Shown: positions 16,095 to 25,618, counted from the stretch's first letter. The stretch: DNA of 64,000 nucleotides from JANSYL01 sp965229695 (GCA_965229695.1 OZ245921.1:1178001-1242000), one strand, 5' to 3'. Notes: generated by a model from the letters alone, not told the origin. Numbers and translations are program-made.

Positions 16095-18161
16095 CTATTG
16101 CCGCCCCTCGCGCAGCCAGGCGGCGAGCATCAGCCCAGCGGCTAGCAGCAGAAATAACCAAGCCGCGATCAAAGGCGTGACCGTCACGTCGGTCGTTACA
16201 TAAGCGTCGCGACTGGTCAGGCCGATCCATCCGCGCCCGCTAGCGTTGCGTCCTTCGGAAACGCGTCGGATATCGGGAAAGCCCGCCTCCAAACGAAACG
16301 CACCGCCCGTCAAAGGCGCGATCACCGGTTCCAGCCGATCCGCCGATGCGATGGTTTCTTCAAACTCGCGCGGGGCCGCCGGGCCCAGGGCGATCACGGC
16401 CTCTTCCTCCCCTTCGACCAGCCGGTAGAGGCCCTGTTCCGCCCCCTCTATCTCGGCGGTGAAGCGGCCCGGCGCAGTTTCGATCAAGCCAATCTCGGCC
16501 TCGCCCCCCTCGGGGTCGATGACACGCAGGGTGCCCACGCTGTCGGCCAGCGTCTGGCGGGTGACAAAGATCGTTTGCCCCTGGGCTTCGACGATCAGCG
16601 ATTCCTCTTCCAGATCGGGCTCTCCCATCATCCAATGGGCCAAGCGGCGCAGCATGGCCAATTGCGGCCCGCCGCCTTCAAAACCGCGATCCCATAGCCA
16701 CGCATGGTCCGAAGCCAAAAGGGCCACGCGCCCCTGCCCGACCCGATCCAGCATCAAAAGCGGCGCGTCATTGGCCCCGGTCAGCACGGTTTGCCCAGCC
16801 GTTTCCATCAGCTCGATCTGACGGAACCATCGGCCCCAAGGGGCATCGCTATCGGGCAGCGGCACATGTTCCTCGGCCAAGCCGGCCGTCACCGGATGGC
16901 GCGCGCCCAGATCAGAGATTTGCGGCAGGAACGCATCCTCAATCACGCGCGCGGTGGGTCGGCCCGGCAGAATGTCAGCCAAAGGCGTGCGATAGAGCGA
17001 GGCCGCCGAGGCGAAATCCGGACCTGCGGCCAACAATAGCGCGCCGCCGTCTTCGACATAGCGCCGGATGTTGTCGATATAGAGCATCGGCAGGATGCCC
17101 CGGCGTTGGTAGCGGTCGAAGATGATCAGATCGAACTCATCAACCGCCTCCATGAACAATTCCCGCGTCGGAAAGGCGATCAGCGACAGCTCGGTCACCG
17201 GCACGCCGTCTTGCTTATCGGGCGGGCGCAGGATGGTGAAATGCACCAGATCAACGGCCGCGTCGGATTTCAGCAGGTTGCGCCAAGTGCGCTGACCCGG
17301 ATGGGGTTCGCCAGATACCAACAACACGCGCAGTCGGTCGCGGATGCCGTTGATCTGCACCACCGCCGCATTGTTGCGGTTGGTCAACTCGCCTTCAGCC
17401 TCGGGCACGGTGAACTGCACGACGTTGCGCCCCGCGCGCGTCAGGGTCAGCGGCAGTTCCAGGGTTTCACCCACCGGCACGGTGAACCTTTGGCCTGCCG
17501 CCCCATCAATTGAAATCTCGATCTGGGCGCGCCCGGCCACACCAGGGGGCACCGCCCCCTGATCCTCGATGCGCAGGGTCAGCCGAACCTCTTCATCGAT
17601 GATCGCAAAGGCGGGGGCGGTTTCGATCACCAATCGACGGTCCCAATCGGTATTTCGACCGGTCAAAAGCGCGTGGATGGGCGCAGGCATATCCGGCACA
17701 AGCTCTGCATCATGCAATTGGCCATCGGTCAGCAAAATCGCCCCGGCGATGCGCGCGCGCGGCTCTTCGGCCATCATATGGCTCAAGGCACCCATAAGCT
17801 GCGTGCCGCCATTATCCGGCGCATCCCCCACATTGCGGCGGCGCAATTCCATGCCCATCGCCGCCACCTCGGCCTCAAGCTCTGCCAGGGCGGCGGCGGC
17901 TTGGCCCTCGCGATCCGACAGGTGTTGGCTCGCGCTTTCATCGACAACCAACAGCACGATATCGCTAAGCGGTTCGCGGTCCTCCGATTGCAGCGAGGGG
18001 TTCAAAAGCGCGGCCAAAAGCGCCACGGCAGCAAAGAACCGGTACGGCCAACCCGACAGCCCGCGCCAAGCCGACAGCACCACGACCAGCACAGACAGCG
18101 CCGCCAATGCATAAAGCACCGGCAGCTCGATCAGCGGGTCAAAAAGGATCGCTTGCGCCAT
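16095..18161 (-). CDS. Large membrane-anchored protein with glutamine-amidotransferase-like fold
   Basis: The 688-residue protein has two N-terminal membrane helices (about residues 15-55), a von Willebrand A-like stretch (IVLLVVDESASQ), a long exported region and a C-terminal membrane helix. The middle part (LLVSGEPHPGQRTWRNLLKSD, then FDLIIFDRYQRRGILP, then GGALLLAAGPDFA) resembles the class-I glutamine amidotransferase-like domain found in such operons. The catalytic Cys is not evident. It is the last gene of a MoxR-DUF58-DUF4159 operon, which is probably a membrane chaperone or envelope maintenance system. Confidence 0.75.
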   Translation of the reverse strand: MAQAILFDPLIELPVLYALAALSVLVVVLSAWRGLSGWPYRFFAAVALLAALLNPSLQSEDREPLSDIVLLVVDESASQHLSDREGQAAAALAELEAEVAAMGMELRRRNVGDAPDNGGTQLMGALSHMMAEEPRARIAGAILLTDGQLHDAELVPDMPAPIHALLTGRNTDWDRRLVIETAPAFAIIDEEVRLTLRIEDQGAVPPGVAGRAQIEISIDGAAGQRFTVPVGETLELPLTLTRAGRNVVQFTVPEAEGELTNRNNAAVVQINGIRDRLRVLLVSGEPHPGQRTWRNLLKSDAAVDLVHFTILRPPDKQDGVPVTELSLIAFPTRELFMEAVDEFDLIIFDRYQRRGILPMLYIDNIRRYVEDGGALLLAAGPDFASAASLYRTPLADILPGRPTARVIEDAFLPQISDLGARHPVTAGLAEEHVPLPDSDAPWGRWFRQIELMETAGQTVLTGANDAPLLMLDRVGQGRVALLASDHAWLWDRGFEGGGPQLAMLRRLAHWMMGEPDLEEESLIVEAQGQTIFVTRQTLADSVGTLRVIDPEGGEAEIGLIETAPGRFTAEIEGAEQGLYRLVEGEEEAVIALGPAAPREFEETIASADRLEPVIAPLTGGAFRLEAGFPDIRRVSEGRNASGRGWIGLTSRDAYVTTDVTVTPLIAAWLFLLLAAGLMLAAWLREGRQ

Positions 18162-18163
18162 CT

Positions 18164-20929
18164 TTATTGCCCCAATCTGTCAAGCAGGGCGGGCACATGC
18201 ACCTGGTCGGATTTGTAGTTTCCAGACAGCACATGCATCACCAGATTGACGCCAAACCGCAGCGCGATTTCGCGCTGGCGTTCGCCCGTGAATCCGCGCC
18301 CAACGGGATAAAGCGGGCGACCAAATTCATCTTGCGCCCAGGCCGCGGCCCAATCATTGCCGCCGATCAAAACCGGTGTGACGCCATCATTTAGGTTTCG
18401 AAACGGCATCCCTTCGATCTGTTCGGCATCGGGCGGTGCGGCCTCGACCCAAACATCGCGGCTAAGGTGGCGACCGGGAAAATCCTGAAGCAGGTAAAAG
18501 GTTCGGGTCAGAACGTGATCGGACGGGATTGGTTCTAACGGCGGAATATCCAACGCCGCCGCCAGCGCCCGCAAACGGCGCCCCTCGGGTGTGGCGGAGC
18601 CGAAGCCGCCGATATGGGCGTCACGCGTGTCGAAAATGATCATCCCACCGCCGCGCAGATAGGCATTGAGCCGCGCATAGGCCGAGGCAGAGGGCAAAGG
18701 CTGATCGGTCGAGATCGGCCAGTAAAGCATGGGAAAAAAGCTTAGCTCATCCGTTTCCAGGTTCACGCCAAGCGGTGGGGCCGGTTCGACCGAGGTGCGC
18801 TGAAACAGCGTGTTTGACAGACCCTGAAGGCCGGTTCGGCTCATCTGATCCAGTTCTTGGTCGCCGGTGATTATATAGGCCAGCGTCACCTCGGACGTGG
18901 CCAAGAGAGCTAAGTCATCTGCATTAAACGTATCGCTTTGCGCCTGGGCTGGGCCGTGCGGCACGGCCATCACCAGCACCAACACCGCCGCGCCGCGCAT
19001 CAGGCCCGAAAACCGCCCGGCCAACCAAAGCGCGGCAATCGCATCCAGCAAAAGCAACGCCAAAGCCGCCGTCAAAAACCTTGCCATCAGCTCGGTTGGC
19101 TCCACCACACTCAACCCCTCGACGGCGACCGACCCCGGCCAATCGGCGGGTGTCAGCACAGTCTCCCGGTCGATCACATTGCGCGCAATCCGGCGGTCGT
19201 TCCCGGCATAAAGCCCGGGCAGCAGATCTTGCGACAGCGCCGCGCTGGCCAGTTCAGCCCCGTCGACGCCCGGTTGCGTGCCAGCGTCGCGCAGCGTGCC
19301 GAACCCGTCCAGCACGCGCTCCGGCACCCAAACCGTTCCTTCCAAATCCTCCGCATCCGGCGTGGCCGGGCGTGTCGAGACCGCGAGACGTTCCAGCATC
19401 TGCACAAACAAACCCGAGAGCGGCAGCGATGACCATTCGGCATTGGCCGTCACATGGAACAGGATGACCGATCCCTGCCCCAGGTTCACACGGGTCACAA
19501 GCGGGGTGCCATCGGTTAGGGAGGCGATGGTCCGTTCGGATAGAGCCGGGTCGGGTTGGGCCACCACCTGGGCGCTGACCTCGACATCCTCGGGGATCGT
19601 CAGCCCAAAGAAGGGACTCGTGTCAGGAAACGGGCGCAGTTGGCGCGGCTCGCCCCACGACATCGCACCACCCACAGTTCGCCCGCCTGCACGCAACCGC
19701 ACCGGCATCAAAGGCCCAGCTTCATCCCGCGCCACGTCGGAGGCCGCCAAACGCGGCCCTGCAAAGCGCAACAGCAACCCGCCCTCTTCAACCCAAGCGA
19801 CAAGCGCATCGGATTCCTCGGGGCTGAGCGTTGCAATATCGGCCAAAACCACAACATCCGGGCTGGCCAAGAGCATATCGATCAGCGCGCCTTCGATCAG
19901 ATCAGCGGTCGGGGCCAGCGCCTGACGTAGATAATGCAAGGGCGACAGCAGCGCCTGTGTCTCATCATCGGATTGAGCCGAGATCAGGGCCACCTGTCGG
20001 CGCTGCAGCGCGTCGTCGGTCAGGGCGATGGCCCCGGCGCTGCGCGCGCCGATGACCTCAAACCGCGTGATGCGGTTGCGCAGTTCGGCAGGCAGATCAA
20101 AGACTGCGTCGGCCTCGGTTTGCCCGGCCTCAAGCGAAACGGGGGCACGGGCCAGTTCGCGCGGGATGCCCGCTGGGTCCAACCCGTGCGCCATGACCTC
20201 AAGGTCCGCCGTCACGTCAGCCTCAAGCCGGGTTACGCGGGCGCGGATCTCGCCATCTTCAAACCGTGGTGGGGCCAGGCCCAAAACCGTTCGGTCGCCC
20301 TGAAACACACGCAGCGGCCCGCGCGCATCCAAGGCTGAGACCAGTGCCGCCCGCCCAGGGTGATCCAAACCATCCGCGATCCAATAGCTTTCAAAGCCCT
20401 CATCCAAGCCACCCACCCAGGCGGCGGCAGCCTCGAAATCGGGCGCGTAAGGTGCTGGGGTCAGCGAGGCGACGCGCGCCGACCAGACATTGGCTGCTTG
20501 CATCGCCAATTCGCCCGAGGGCAGATCGGTCAATTGCACGAGTGCCACCGGGCGACCGGCGCGGCCAGCCTCATCCAGCAGCAGATCGACGCGATCCAGG
20601 CGCGCCGACCAATCCGGGGCGGAGGCCCAGGAACTATCCATCAAAATCAGCAATGGACCCGATCCCCCGCGTTCGACCTGTGGGTTCAGGACCGGGCCCG
20701 CAAACCCAATGATCGCCGCCGCCACCGCTGCAATGCGCAACAGCAGGAGCCACCAGGGCGTTTTGTCGGTTTGGCTGTCATCATCGCTCAACCCCAACAG
20801 CAGCGCGACACCTGGAAAGCGCCGTTTGATTGGGGCGGGAGGCACGGCGCGCAGCAGCCACCACAGGATCGGCAATGCGATCAACGCCAGCAGCAAAAGC
20901 GGCGTGGTGAAGGCGAGATTGCCGATCAT
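18164..20929 (-). CDS. DUF4159-domain membrane protein with BatA-like N-terminus
   Basis: The 921-residue protein starts with a BatA-type double-helix anchor (about residues 8-27 and 62-80) including PLLLLALIALPILWWLLR. A VWA-like segment (GPLLILMDSSWASAPDW) follows, and a further membrane helix is near residues 615-660. The C-terminal DUF4159 domain (about 690-920) holds motifs such as RLNAYLRGGGMIIFDTRD. Biochemical function is not established. It lies 2 bp upstream of the amidotransferase-like gene and 46 bp downstream of the DUF58 gene. Confidence 0.85.
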   Translation of the reverse strand: MIGNLAFTTPLLLLALIALPILWWLLRAVPPAPIKRRFPGVALLLGLSDDDSQTDKTPWWLLLLRIAAVAAAIIGFAGPVLNPQVERGGSGPLLILMDSSWASAPDWSARLDRVDLLLDEAGRAGRPVALVQLTDLPSGELAMQAANVWSARVASLTPAPYAPDFEAAAAWVGGLDEGFESYWIADGLDHPGRAALVSALDARGPLRVFQGDRTVLGLAPPRFEDGEIRARVTRLEADVTADLEVMAHGLDPAGIPRELARAPVSLEAGQTEADAVFDLPAELRNRITRFEVIGARSAGAIALTDDALQRRQVALISAQSDDETQALLSPLHYLRQALAPTADLIEGALIDMLLASPDVVVLADIATLSPEESDALVAWVEEGGLLLRFAGPRLAASDVARDEAGPLMPVRLRAGGRTVGGAMSWGEPRQLRPFPDTSPFFGLTIPEDVEVSAQVVAQPDPALSERTIASLTDGTPLVTRVNLGQGSVILFHVTANAEWSSLPLSGLFVQMLERLAVSTRPATPDAEDLEGTVWVPERVLDGFGTLRDAGTQPGVDGAELASAALSQDLLPGLYAGNDRRIARNVIDRETVLTPADWPGSVAVEGLSVVEPTELMARFLTAALALLLLDAIAALWLAGRFSGLMRGAAVLVLVMAVPHGPAQAQSDTFNADDLALLATSEVTLAYIITGDQELDQMSRTGLQGLSNTLFQRTSVEPAPPLGVNLETDELSFFPMLYWPISTDQPLPSASAYARLNAYLRGGGMIIFDTRDAHIGGFGSATPEGRRLRALAAALDIPPLEPIPSDHVLTRTFYLLQDFPGRHLSRDVWVEAAPPDAEQIEGMPFRNLNDGVTPVLIGGNDWAAAWAQDEFGRPLYPVGRGFTGERQREIALRFGVNLVMHVLSGNYKSDQVHVPALLDRLGQ

Positions 20930-20975
20930 AGCGTCACGCCTTTACCCAAGAAACTCGATACGCGTTGCGCTGCCC

Positions 20976-21869
20976 TCATAACCGCACCTTTTCAAGCGCC
21001 CGGTAGAGCCAAAGCAAGGTCGGCTCAGCGGCTTGGTCGCTGTGGTGGCAATGATACTGCCATCCGGTGCGCCGGGCCACGGCTTGCAACCGGTCTTTGC
21101 GTTCCGCCAACCGTTGGAGATAGGCGTCGCGCAGAGATTTGGCCTTGAGCGTCTCAAACCGAATGGCGCCGGACATCGACTCAAACAAGGTACGCCCGTC
21201 ATACGGAAACGCCTCTTCATCCGGGTCGAGCACTTGCACCAAAGCGCCTTTGACCCCGCGATCTGCGGCGCGCCCCAGAACACGTTCGATCGGGGCCGGG
21301 TCGCCCAAGAAATCGGAAAAGAACACCGCCCGGCTGCCCACAGGCAAAGCGCGGGGGCGCGGGGCGCCGTAATCACCCGCCTCATGCCCATCCATCATCG
21401 CGGCGGCCATGCGCATCAATTGGGCCTGACCACCCTTTGGGGGTTCATTCAAATGGGTCAGCCCGACCCTTTCACCGCCACGCACCGCCAAGATCGCCAA
21501 GGCCATGGCCAGCGTCTGGGCGCGTCGCAGTTTCGAGGGGCGCGATTTGTGCCCGGTGAAGGTCATCGAGGCCGCATCATCCACCCCAATCATCACCGAT
21601 TGCGCGGCCTGCCATTCGGTTTGGCGCACAAAATGACCGTCAGATTTACCCGATCTGCGCCAATCGATACTGCGATAGGCGTCGCCCGCTTGGGCTGGTC
21701 GGTATTGCCAGAACTCATCGCCCGTGCCCGCGCGTTTGCGCCCATGCACACCCAAAAGCACCGTGGCCGCCAAGTGCTGCGCATCTGCCATCAGGGCGGG
21801 CAAACTGCCCGCGACCGCCTCGGACCGCGAACGAAGGGTATCGGGCGTATGAAGGGCGGTGTCGCTCAA
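20976..21869 (-). CDS. DUF58-domain protein (MoxR partner)
   Basis: The 297-residue protein has the DUF58 signature region (GDEFWQYRPAQAGDAYRSID-W near residues 50-70) followed by a VWA-like fold with DDAASM as the metal-site-like start. DUF58 proteins are encoded next to MoxR AAA ATPases and are thought to be their partners in assembly or maturation of envelope or metal-dependent proteins. The start overlaps the moxR stop by 4 bp, so the two are translationally coupled. Confidence 0.88.
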   Translation of the reverse strand: MSDTALHTPDTLRSRSEAVAGSLPALMADAQHLAATVLLGVHGRKRAGTGDEFWQYRPAQAGDAYRSIDWRRSGKSDGHFVRQTEWQAAQSVMIGVDDAASMTFTGHKSRPSKLRRAQTLAMALAILAVRGGERVGLTHLNEPPKGGQAQLMRMAAAMMDGHEAGDYGAPRPRALPVGSRAVFFSDFLGDPAPIERVLGRAADRGVKGALVQVLDPDEEAFPYDGRTLFESMSGAIRFETLKAKSLRDAYLQRLAERKDRLQAVARRTGWQYHCHHSDQAAEPTLLWLYRALEKVRL

Positions 21870-22873
21870 GCGGCAAGCCCCACGCGGGTGACACGTTCGG
21901 TCACTTGATCGATCACGCTCTCCAACACCTCACCTTCGGCGCGGGCGGCAAAGGTCAGCGCCATGCGGTGGCTCAAGACCGGGCGCGCCAGCGCGGCGAC
22001 ATCTTCGACCGAGGGCGCCAGCCGCCCGTCCAGCAAGGCGCGTGCGCGGACCGTGAGCATCAACGCCTGTGCCGCCCGTGGGCCGGGGCCCCAAGCGACG
22101 GTGTTTTTGACAATCTCGGGCGCTTCTTCCGCCTCGGGCCGACAAGCGCGGACCAGATCCAAAATCAACTCAACCACCGATTCCCCGACCGGCATCTGGC
22201 GCACAACCGACTGCGCGTTGATCAGCGCTTCCCCATCAAACACCTGATGCGCGCTGGCGCTGGCGGTGCCGGTGGTCGCCAATAGGATACCGCGTTCGGT
22301 GTCACGGTCGGGGTAATCCACATTGATCTTCACCAGGAACCGGTCCAACTGCGCCTCGGGCAGGGGATAGGTCCCCTCCTGCTCGATCGGGTTTTGGGTG
22401 GCCAGCACGTGGAACGGGCGCGGCAAGGCCTTGTGATCGCCCGCGATGGTCACCTCCATCTCCTGCATCGCTTGCAGCAGGGCCGATTGCGTCCGGGGGC
22501 TGGCGCGGTTGATTTCGTCTGCCATCAATAGCTGGCAGAACACCGGCCCCTCCAAAAAGCGGAAGCTGCGCGCGCCGTCCTGATCGGTCTCCAAAACCTC
22601 GGAGCCCAGGATATCGGCCGGCATCAGGTCTGGCGTGAACTGGATGCGATTGGCGCTAAGGCCCATGACCGTCGACAGCGTGTCGACAAGCAGGGTCTTG
22701 CCCAATCCCGGCAGGCCCATCAGCAACGCATGCCCGCCCGACAACATCGCCGCCAAAGAGAGGTCGACAACCTCCTGCTGACCGATAATCTTAGTGGCAA
22801 TCGAGGTCTTCGCCTCGGCCAGTTTCGCCCCAAGGGCTTCAATCTCGGCCACAAGGGCTTCGGGCTCAGACAT
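21866..22873 (-). CDS. MoxR-family AAA ATPase
   Basis: The 335-residue protein has Walker A GLPGLGKTLLVDTL (about residues 53-66), Walker B LLMADEINRASPRTQSALLQAMQE and the ATQNPIEQEGTYPLPEAQLDRF sensor region typical of the MoxR family. MoxR proteins act as chaperones with VWA partners. It is the first gene of a four-gene operon with DUF58, DUF4159 and the large membrane protein, and is divergent from the DUF1285 gene. Confidence 0.93.
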   Translation of the reverse strand: MSEPEALVAEIEALGAKLAEAKTSIATKIIGQQEVVDLSLAAMLSGGHALLMGLPGLGKTLLVDTLSTVMGLSANRIQFTPDLMPADILGSEVLETDQDGARSFRFLEGPVFCQLLMADEINRASPRTQSALLQAMQEMEVTIAGDHKALPRPFHVLATQNPIEQEGTYPLPEAQLDRFLVKINVDYPDRDTERGILLATTGTASASAHQVFDGEALINAQSVVRQMPVGESVVELILDLVRACRPEAEEAPEIVKNTVAWGPGPRAAQALMLTVRARALLDGRLAPSVEDVAALARPVLSHRMALTFAARAEGEVLESVIDQVTERVTRVGLAA

Positions 22874-22933
22874 GGCAATGCTCCGACAGGCTATTATGTC
22901 TTAGTTGGTAAAGACGTATTGCATCGACCACAA

Positions 22934-23536
22934 ATGGCAAAAGCCACCGCGGGACAAAACATCGTGACACCAAAGACCGAAAACCTGATGAAAGCCGCGC
23001 AGGATGCACAGAAGACAGGCAAACTGCCGCCGGTGCACCTTTGGAACCCGCCGTTTTGTGGCGATCTGGATATGGAGATCAAACGCGACGGCACCTGGTT
23101 TTACGAAGGCACCCCCATCGGGCGCGCGCCTTTGGTGCGGTTGTTTTCGACGATCCTGAAACTGGAAGACGGCAAGTATTTCCTTGTGACGCCGGTCGAA
23201 AAGGTCGGGATTCGCGTCGAAGACGCCCCGTTTGTGGCTCAGGATTTTGAGGCCCAAGGCCAGGGCCCGGCCCAAACCGTGACCTTCACCACAAATGTCG
23301 GCGATAGCGTGACGGCCAGTGCCGAACATCCCATTCGCGTTGTGCGCGATAAAACGGGGGAGCCATCGCCCTATGTCATGGTGCGCGCGGGGCTTGAGGC
23401 GCTGATCGACCGCAAAAGCTTTTACCGCCTGGTCGATCTGGGCGAGGCGCATAAGGTTGACGGCACCGATTGGTTCGGCGTTTGGTCTGGCGGAAGTTTT
23501 TTCAAAATCATCCCGGTGGCAGAACTGGCCGTCTGA
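22934..23536 (+). CDS. DUF1285-family protein
   Basis: The 200-residue protein contains the DUF1285 hallmarks PPVHLWNPPFCGDLDMEI and GTWFYEGTPIGRAPLVRLFSTIL. The biochemical role is unknown; crystal structures of the family suggest a small soluble signalling-like fold. The start at 22934 (MAKATAGQ) is chosen because the longer frame runs into the divergent moxR gene, although no strong Shine-Dalgarno sequence is seen; ATG at 22988 is an alternative. It is followed by the Lin0512 pair and may share transcription with it. Confidence 0.85.
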   Translation: MAKATAGQNIVTPKTENLMKAAQDAQKTGKLPPVHLWNPPFCGDLDMEIKRDGTWFYEGTPIGRAPLVRLFSTILKLEDGKYFLVTPVEKVGIRVEDAPFVAQDFEAQGQGPAQTVTFTTNVGDSVTASAEHPIRVVRDKTGEPSPYVMVRAGLEALIDRKSFYRLVDLGEAHKVDGTDWFGVWSGGSFFKIIPVAELAV

Positions 23537-23562
23537 GCCAGCCACCGGATCAGGAGGACATC

Positions 23563-23913
23563 ATGGCCGTCAAACGCTTGCTGACCGAGTTCGGCATGGG
23601 CAGTTCCCTACGCCGCCAGGATTATACCGAGGCTGCCACCCGCGCGATCAAGGATGCCTTGTGGCATAACTCGATCAATCTGGCCGAGCTGTTCGGTAAG
23701 GAAAAAACCGAGATGCAGATCACGGTCGAGGTTGGGGTGCAAAACCCCGATGCGCTTAACACCGACACCCTTGCCGCGATCTTTCCCTATGGCCAGATCA
23801 CCATTGTCCCCCGCAAAGGCGGGCTGGACGTGCCCCGTGCCGATGGCGGCAAACCGACCGTCATTGCCAATGTTGCGATCTCGGTCGCGCTGGATTTGGA
23901 GGGCGCGGCATGA
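23563..23913 (+). CDS. Lin0512-family protein, first of a tandem pair
   Basis: The 116-residue soluble protein starts MAVKRLLTEFGMGSSLRRQDYTEAATRAIKDALWHNSI. The GMGxxxxxQDYTxAAxRAIxDA pattern is repeated in the next gene. This matches the small Lin0512 family, whose function is unknown. AGGAGG precedes the start, and its stop overlaps the start of the second copy (ATGA). The two probably form a heteromer, by inference from coupling and paralogy. Confidence 0.8.
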   Translation: MAVKRLLTEFGMGSSLRRQDYTEAATRAIKDALWHNSINLAELFGKEKTEMQITVEVGVQNPDALNTDTLAAIFPYGQITIVPRKGGLDVPRADGGKPTVIANVAISVALDLEGAA

Positions 23914-24257
23914 GCGATCAGCGCTTCATCATCGAAATGGGCATGGGCAACGATCAATACGGCCAGGATTACACCAAGGCCGCCGCTCGCGCGATTGAGG
24001 ATGCGATCCGCCATTCGGCGATCCCCATGTTCGAAGCCACAGGGCTGAACCACGAGGCGATGCGGGTTCAGGTAACCGTGGGCGTGCAAGCGCCCGAGCG
24101 GGTCGACTGCGTGGCCCTGGCCGAAAAACTGCCCCGTGGCCAAGCCGAGGTTCGCGCGGTTTTTGGCGGGCTGGATGTGACCAACCCCGATACCGGGAAG
24201 GTTCTGGTCATCGCGTCAGCGGCGGTGGAGGCATTTTTGCCCAAACAGCCAGGCTGA
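23910..24257 (+). CDS. Lin0512-family protein, second of a tandem pair
   Basis: The 115-residue protein starts MSDQRFIIEMGMGNDQYGQDYTKAAARAIEDAIRHSAI and is clearly a paralogue of the preceding gene: same length, same N-terminal pattern, and matching VTVGVQ and GGLDV segments. The four-base overlap with its neighbour implies coupled translation at a similar level. No catalytic residues can be assigned. Confidence 0.8.
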   Translation: MSDQRFIIEMGMGNDQYGQDYTKAAARAIEDAIRHSAIPMFEATGLNHEAMRVQVTVGVQAPERVDCVALAEKLPRGQAEVRAVFGGLDVTNPDTGKVLVIASAAVEAFLPKQPG

Positions 24258-24265
24258 ACCAATCG

Positions 24266-24289
24266 CTCCTGACAGCACGCTGTCAGGAG
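24266..24289 (+). repeat. Perfect 10-bp inverted repeat without T tract
   Basis: CTCCTGACAG, a 4-nt CACG loop and CTGTCAGGAG form a perfect hairpin 8 bp past the Lin0512 pair and about 50 bp ahead of the VOC gene. Neither strand has a T run after it, so it is not a typical terminator. It could be a protein-binding site or an mRNA end stabiliser. Confidence 0.6.
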
Positions 24290-24339
24290 GGGGGTGTTAG
24301 ACACCTGCCCATTGATCTTAGTTCGATGGAGCGTATCCC

Positions 24340-24717
24340 ATGCCTTACACCCCCGCCCATTTCGCCTGCTGGTTCGAAATCCCCGTGACTGATCTGGACG
24401 CCTCGAAAGCCTTCTATGCAAAGGTTTTTGATATGGAATTGACCACCGACACTTCGGGCCCGAACCCGATGGTGGTGTTCCCAACAAGCGACTTTATGAC
24501 GGGCATCTCGGGCCATCTTTACCCAGGCAAGCCCTCGCCTGACGGGTCGACCATCCATCTTGTTGTTCCTGACAATCTGGCCGCCGCCAAGGAACGTGTC
24601 GTGGAGGCCGGGGGCAAAGTGGAATCCGACAATATACCGATCCCCGCAGGCTTTTTCTGCTATGCGCGGGATCTTGATGGCAATTCCATCGGGCTCTTCG
24701 AAGCCAAAGCGGCATGA
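24340..24717 (+). CDS. VOC-family (glyoxalase-like) protein
   Basis: The 125-residue protein is a single-copy VOC domain: HFACWFEIPVTDLDASKAFYAKVFDMEL at the start and a C-terminal DLDGNSIGLFEAK ending with the metal-ligand-type Glu. Family members include lyases, dioxygenases and antibiotic-binding proteins, so the substrate is unknown. GGAG lies 8 nt ahead of the start. It is followed by a WYL regulator. Confidence 0.85.
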   Translation: MPYTPAHFACWFEIPVTDLDASKAFYAKVFDMELTTDTSGPNPMVVFPTSDFMTGISGHLYPGKPSPDGSTIHLVVPDNLAAAKERVVEAGGKVESDNIPIPAGFFCYARDLDGNSIGLFEAKAA

Positions 24718-24755
24718 TCCTTGGAGCCATAGGGCACGGCGCGTAGGGTAACGCC

Positions 24756-25454
24756 ATGCGACGTGCCGACCGCCTCTTCATGATTGTCGAAAAACTGCGC
24801 GCCGGGCGGCTGACCACCGCCCGGATGCTCGCCGATGACTTGGAAGTGTCCGAGCGCACCATCTACCGCGATATCGCGCATCTGATCGGCGCGGGCCTGC
24901 CCATCGAGGGTGAGGCTGGCTTGGGCTATATGATGCGGGCGGGTTACGATCTGCCGCCGCTGATGTTCACCGAAGAAGAGATCGTGGCCCTGACAGCCGG
25001 GGCGCGCATGGTGTCGGCCTTTGGCGGCCATAGCATGGCGCGTGGCGCCGACAGCGCGCTGGACAAAATCGCGGCGGTCTTACCCGATCCGGTGCGCCAG
25101 CGCGCCGATCAGGTGGCCATCCACACCCGCCATGCCACACCGATTGACGCCGAAACGCGGCACGCCATCGACGCGCTTGAAACCGCGACCCAAGCCACCC
25201 GCCGGGTGCGGCTCAGCTATCGTGACGAGGCTGGGGCAGCCACCGACCGGATCGTGCGCCCGCTGGGCCTGTGGTTTTGGGGCCGTGTTTGGACCTTGGT
25301 CGCCTGGTGCGAGCTGCGAACAGATTTTCGGATGTTTCGGCTCGACCGCATCGCCGAGGCCGAAGTCTTAGAGATCTACACGCCACTCGCCGGTCAGAAG
25401 CTAGAAGATTTCTATGCGTTCGAACTGGCCCGTCGCCAAAACGGCGCGTGCTAA
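24756..25454 (+). CDS. YafY-type transcriptional regulator (HTH + WYL)
   Basis: The 232-residue protein has an N-terminal HTH of the HTH_11 type (MRRADRLFMIVEKLRAGRLTTARMLADDLEVSERTIYRDI, in two blocks) and a WYL-type sensor domain with FWGRVWTLVAWCELRTDFRMFRLDRI. WYL regulators respond to nucleic-acid or small-molecule ligands. It may regulate the VOC gene 38 bp upstream, but the targets are not shown by the sequence. Confidence 0.9.
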   Translation: MRRADRLFMIVEKLRAGRLTTARMLADDLEVSERTIYRDIAHLIGAGLPIEGEAGLGYMMRAGYDLPPLMFTEEEIVALTAGARMVSAFGGHSMARGADSALDKIAAVLPDPVRQRADQVAIHTRHATPIDAETRHAIDALETATQATRRVRLSYRDEAGAATDRIVRPLGLWFWGRVWTLVAWCELRTDFRMFRLDRIAEAEVLEIYTPLAGQKLEDFYAFELARRQNGAC

Positions 25455-25618
25455 GCTGTAAGCTGCATCTTTTTGGATACCAAAGCGGGTAGCTTTCGCG
25501 CGCGGTACCAGGGTTTTGCGCATCTTGCAGGCACCGGGCCAGACCCGTCCGGATCAAGCCTTGACCGCGCCCCCCGGATCATCAACATCCAAGCATCACC
25601 ACAGCAAAGGCAAACCCC

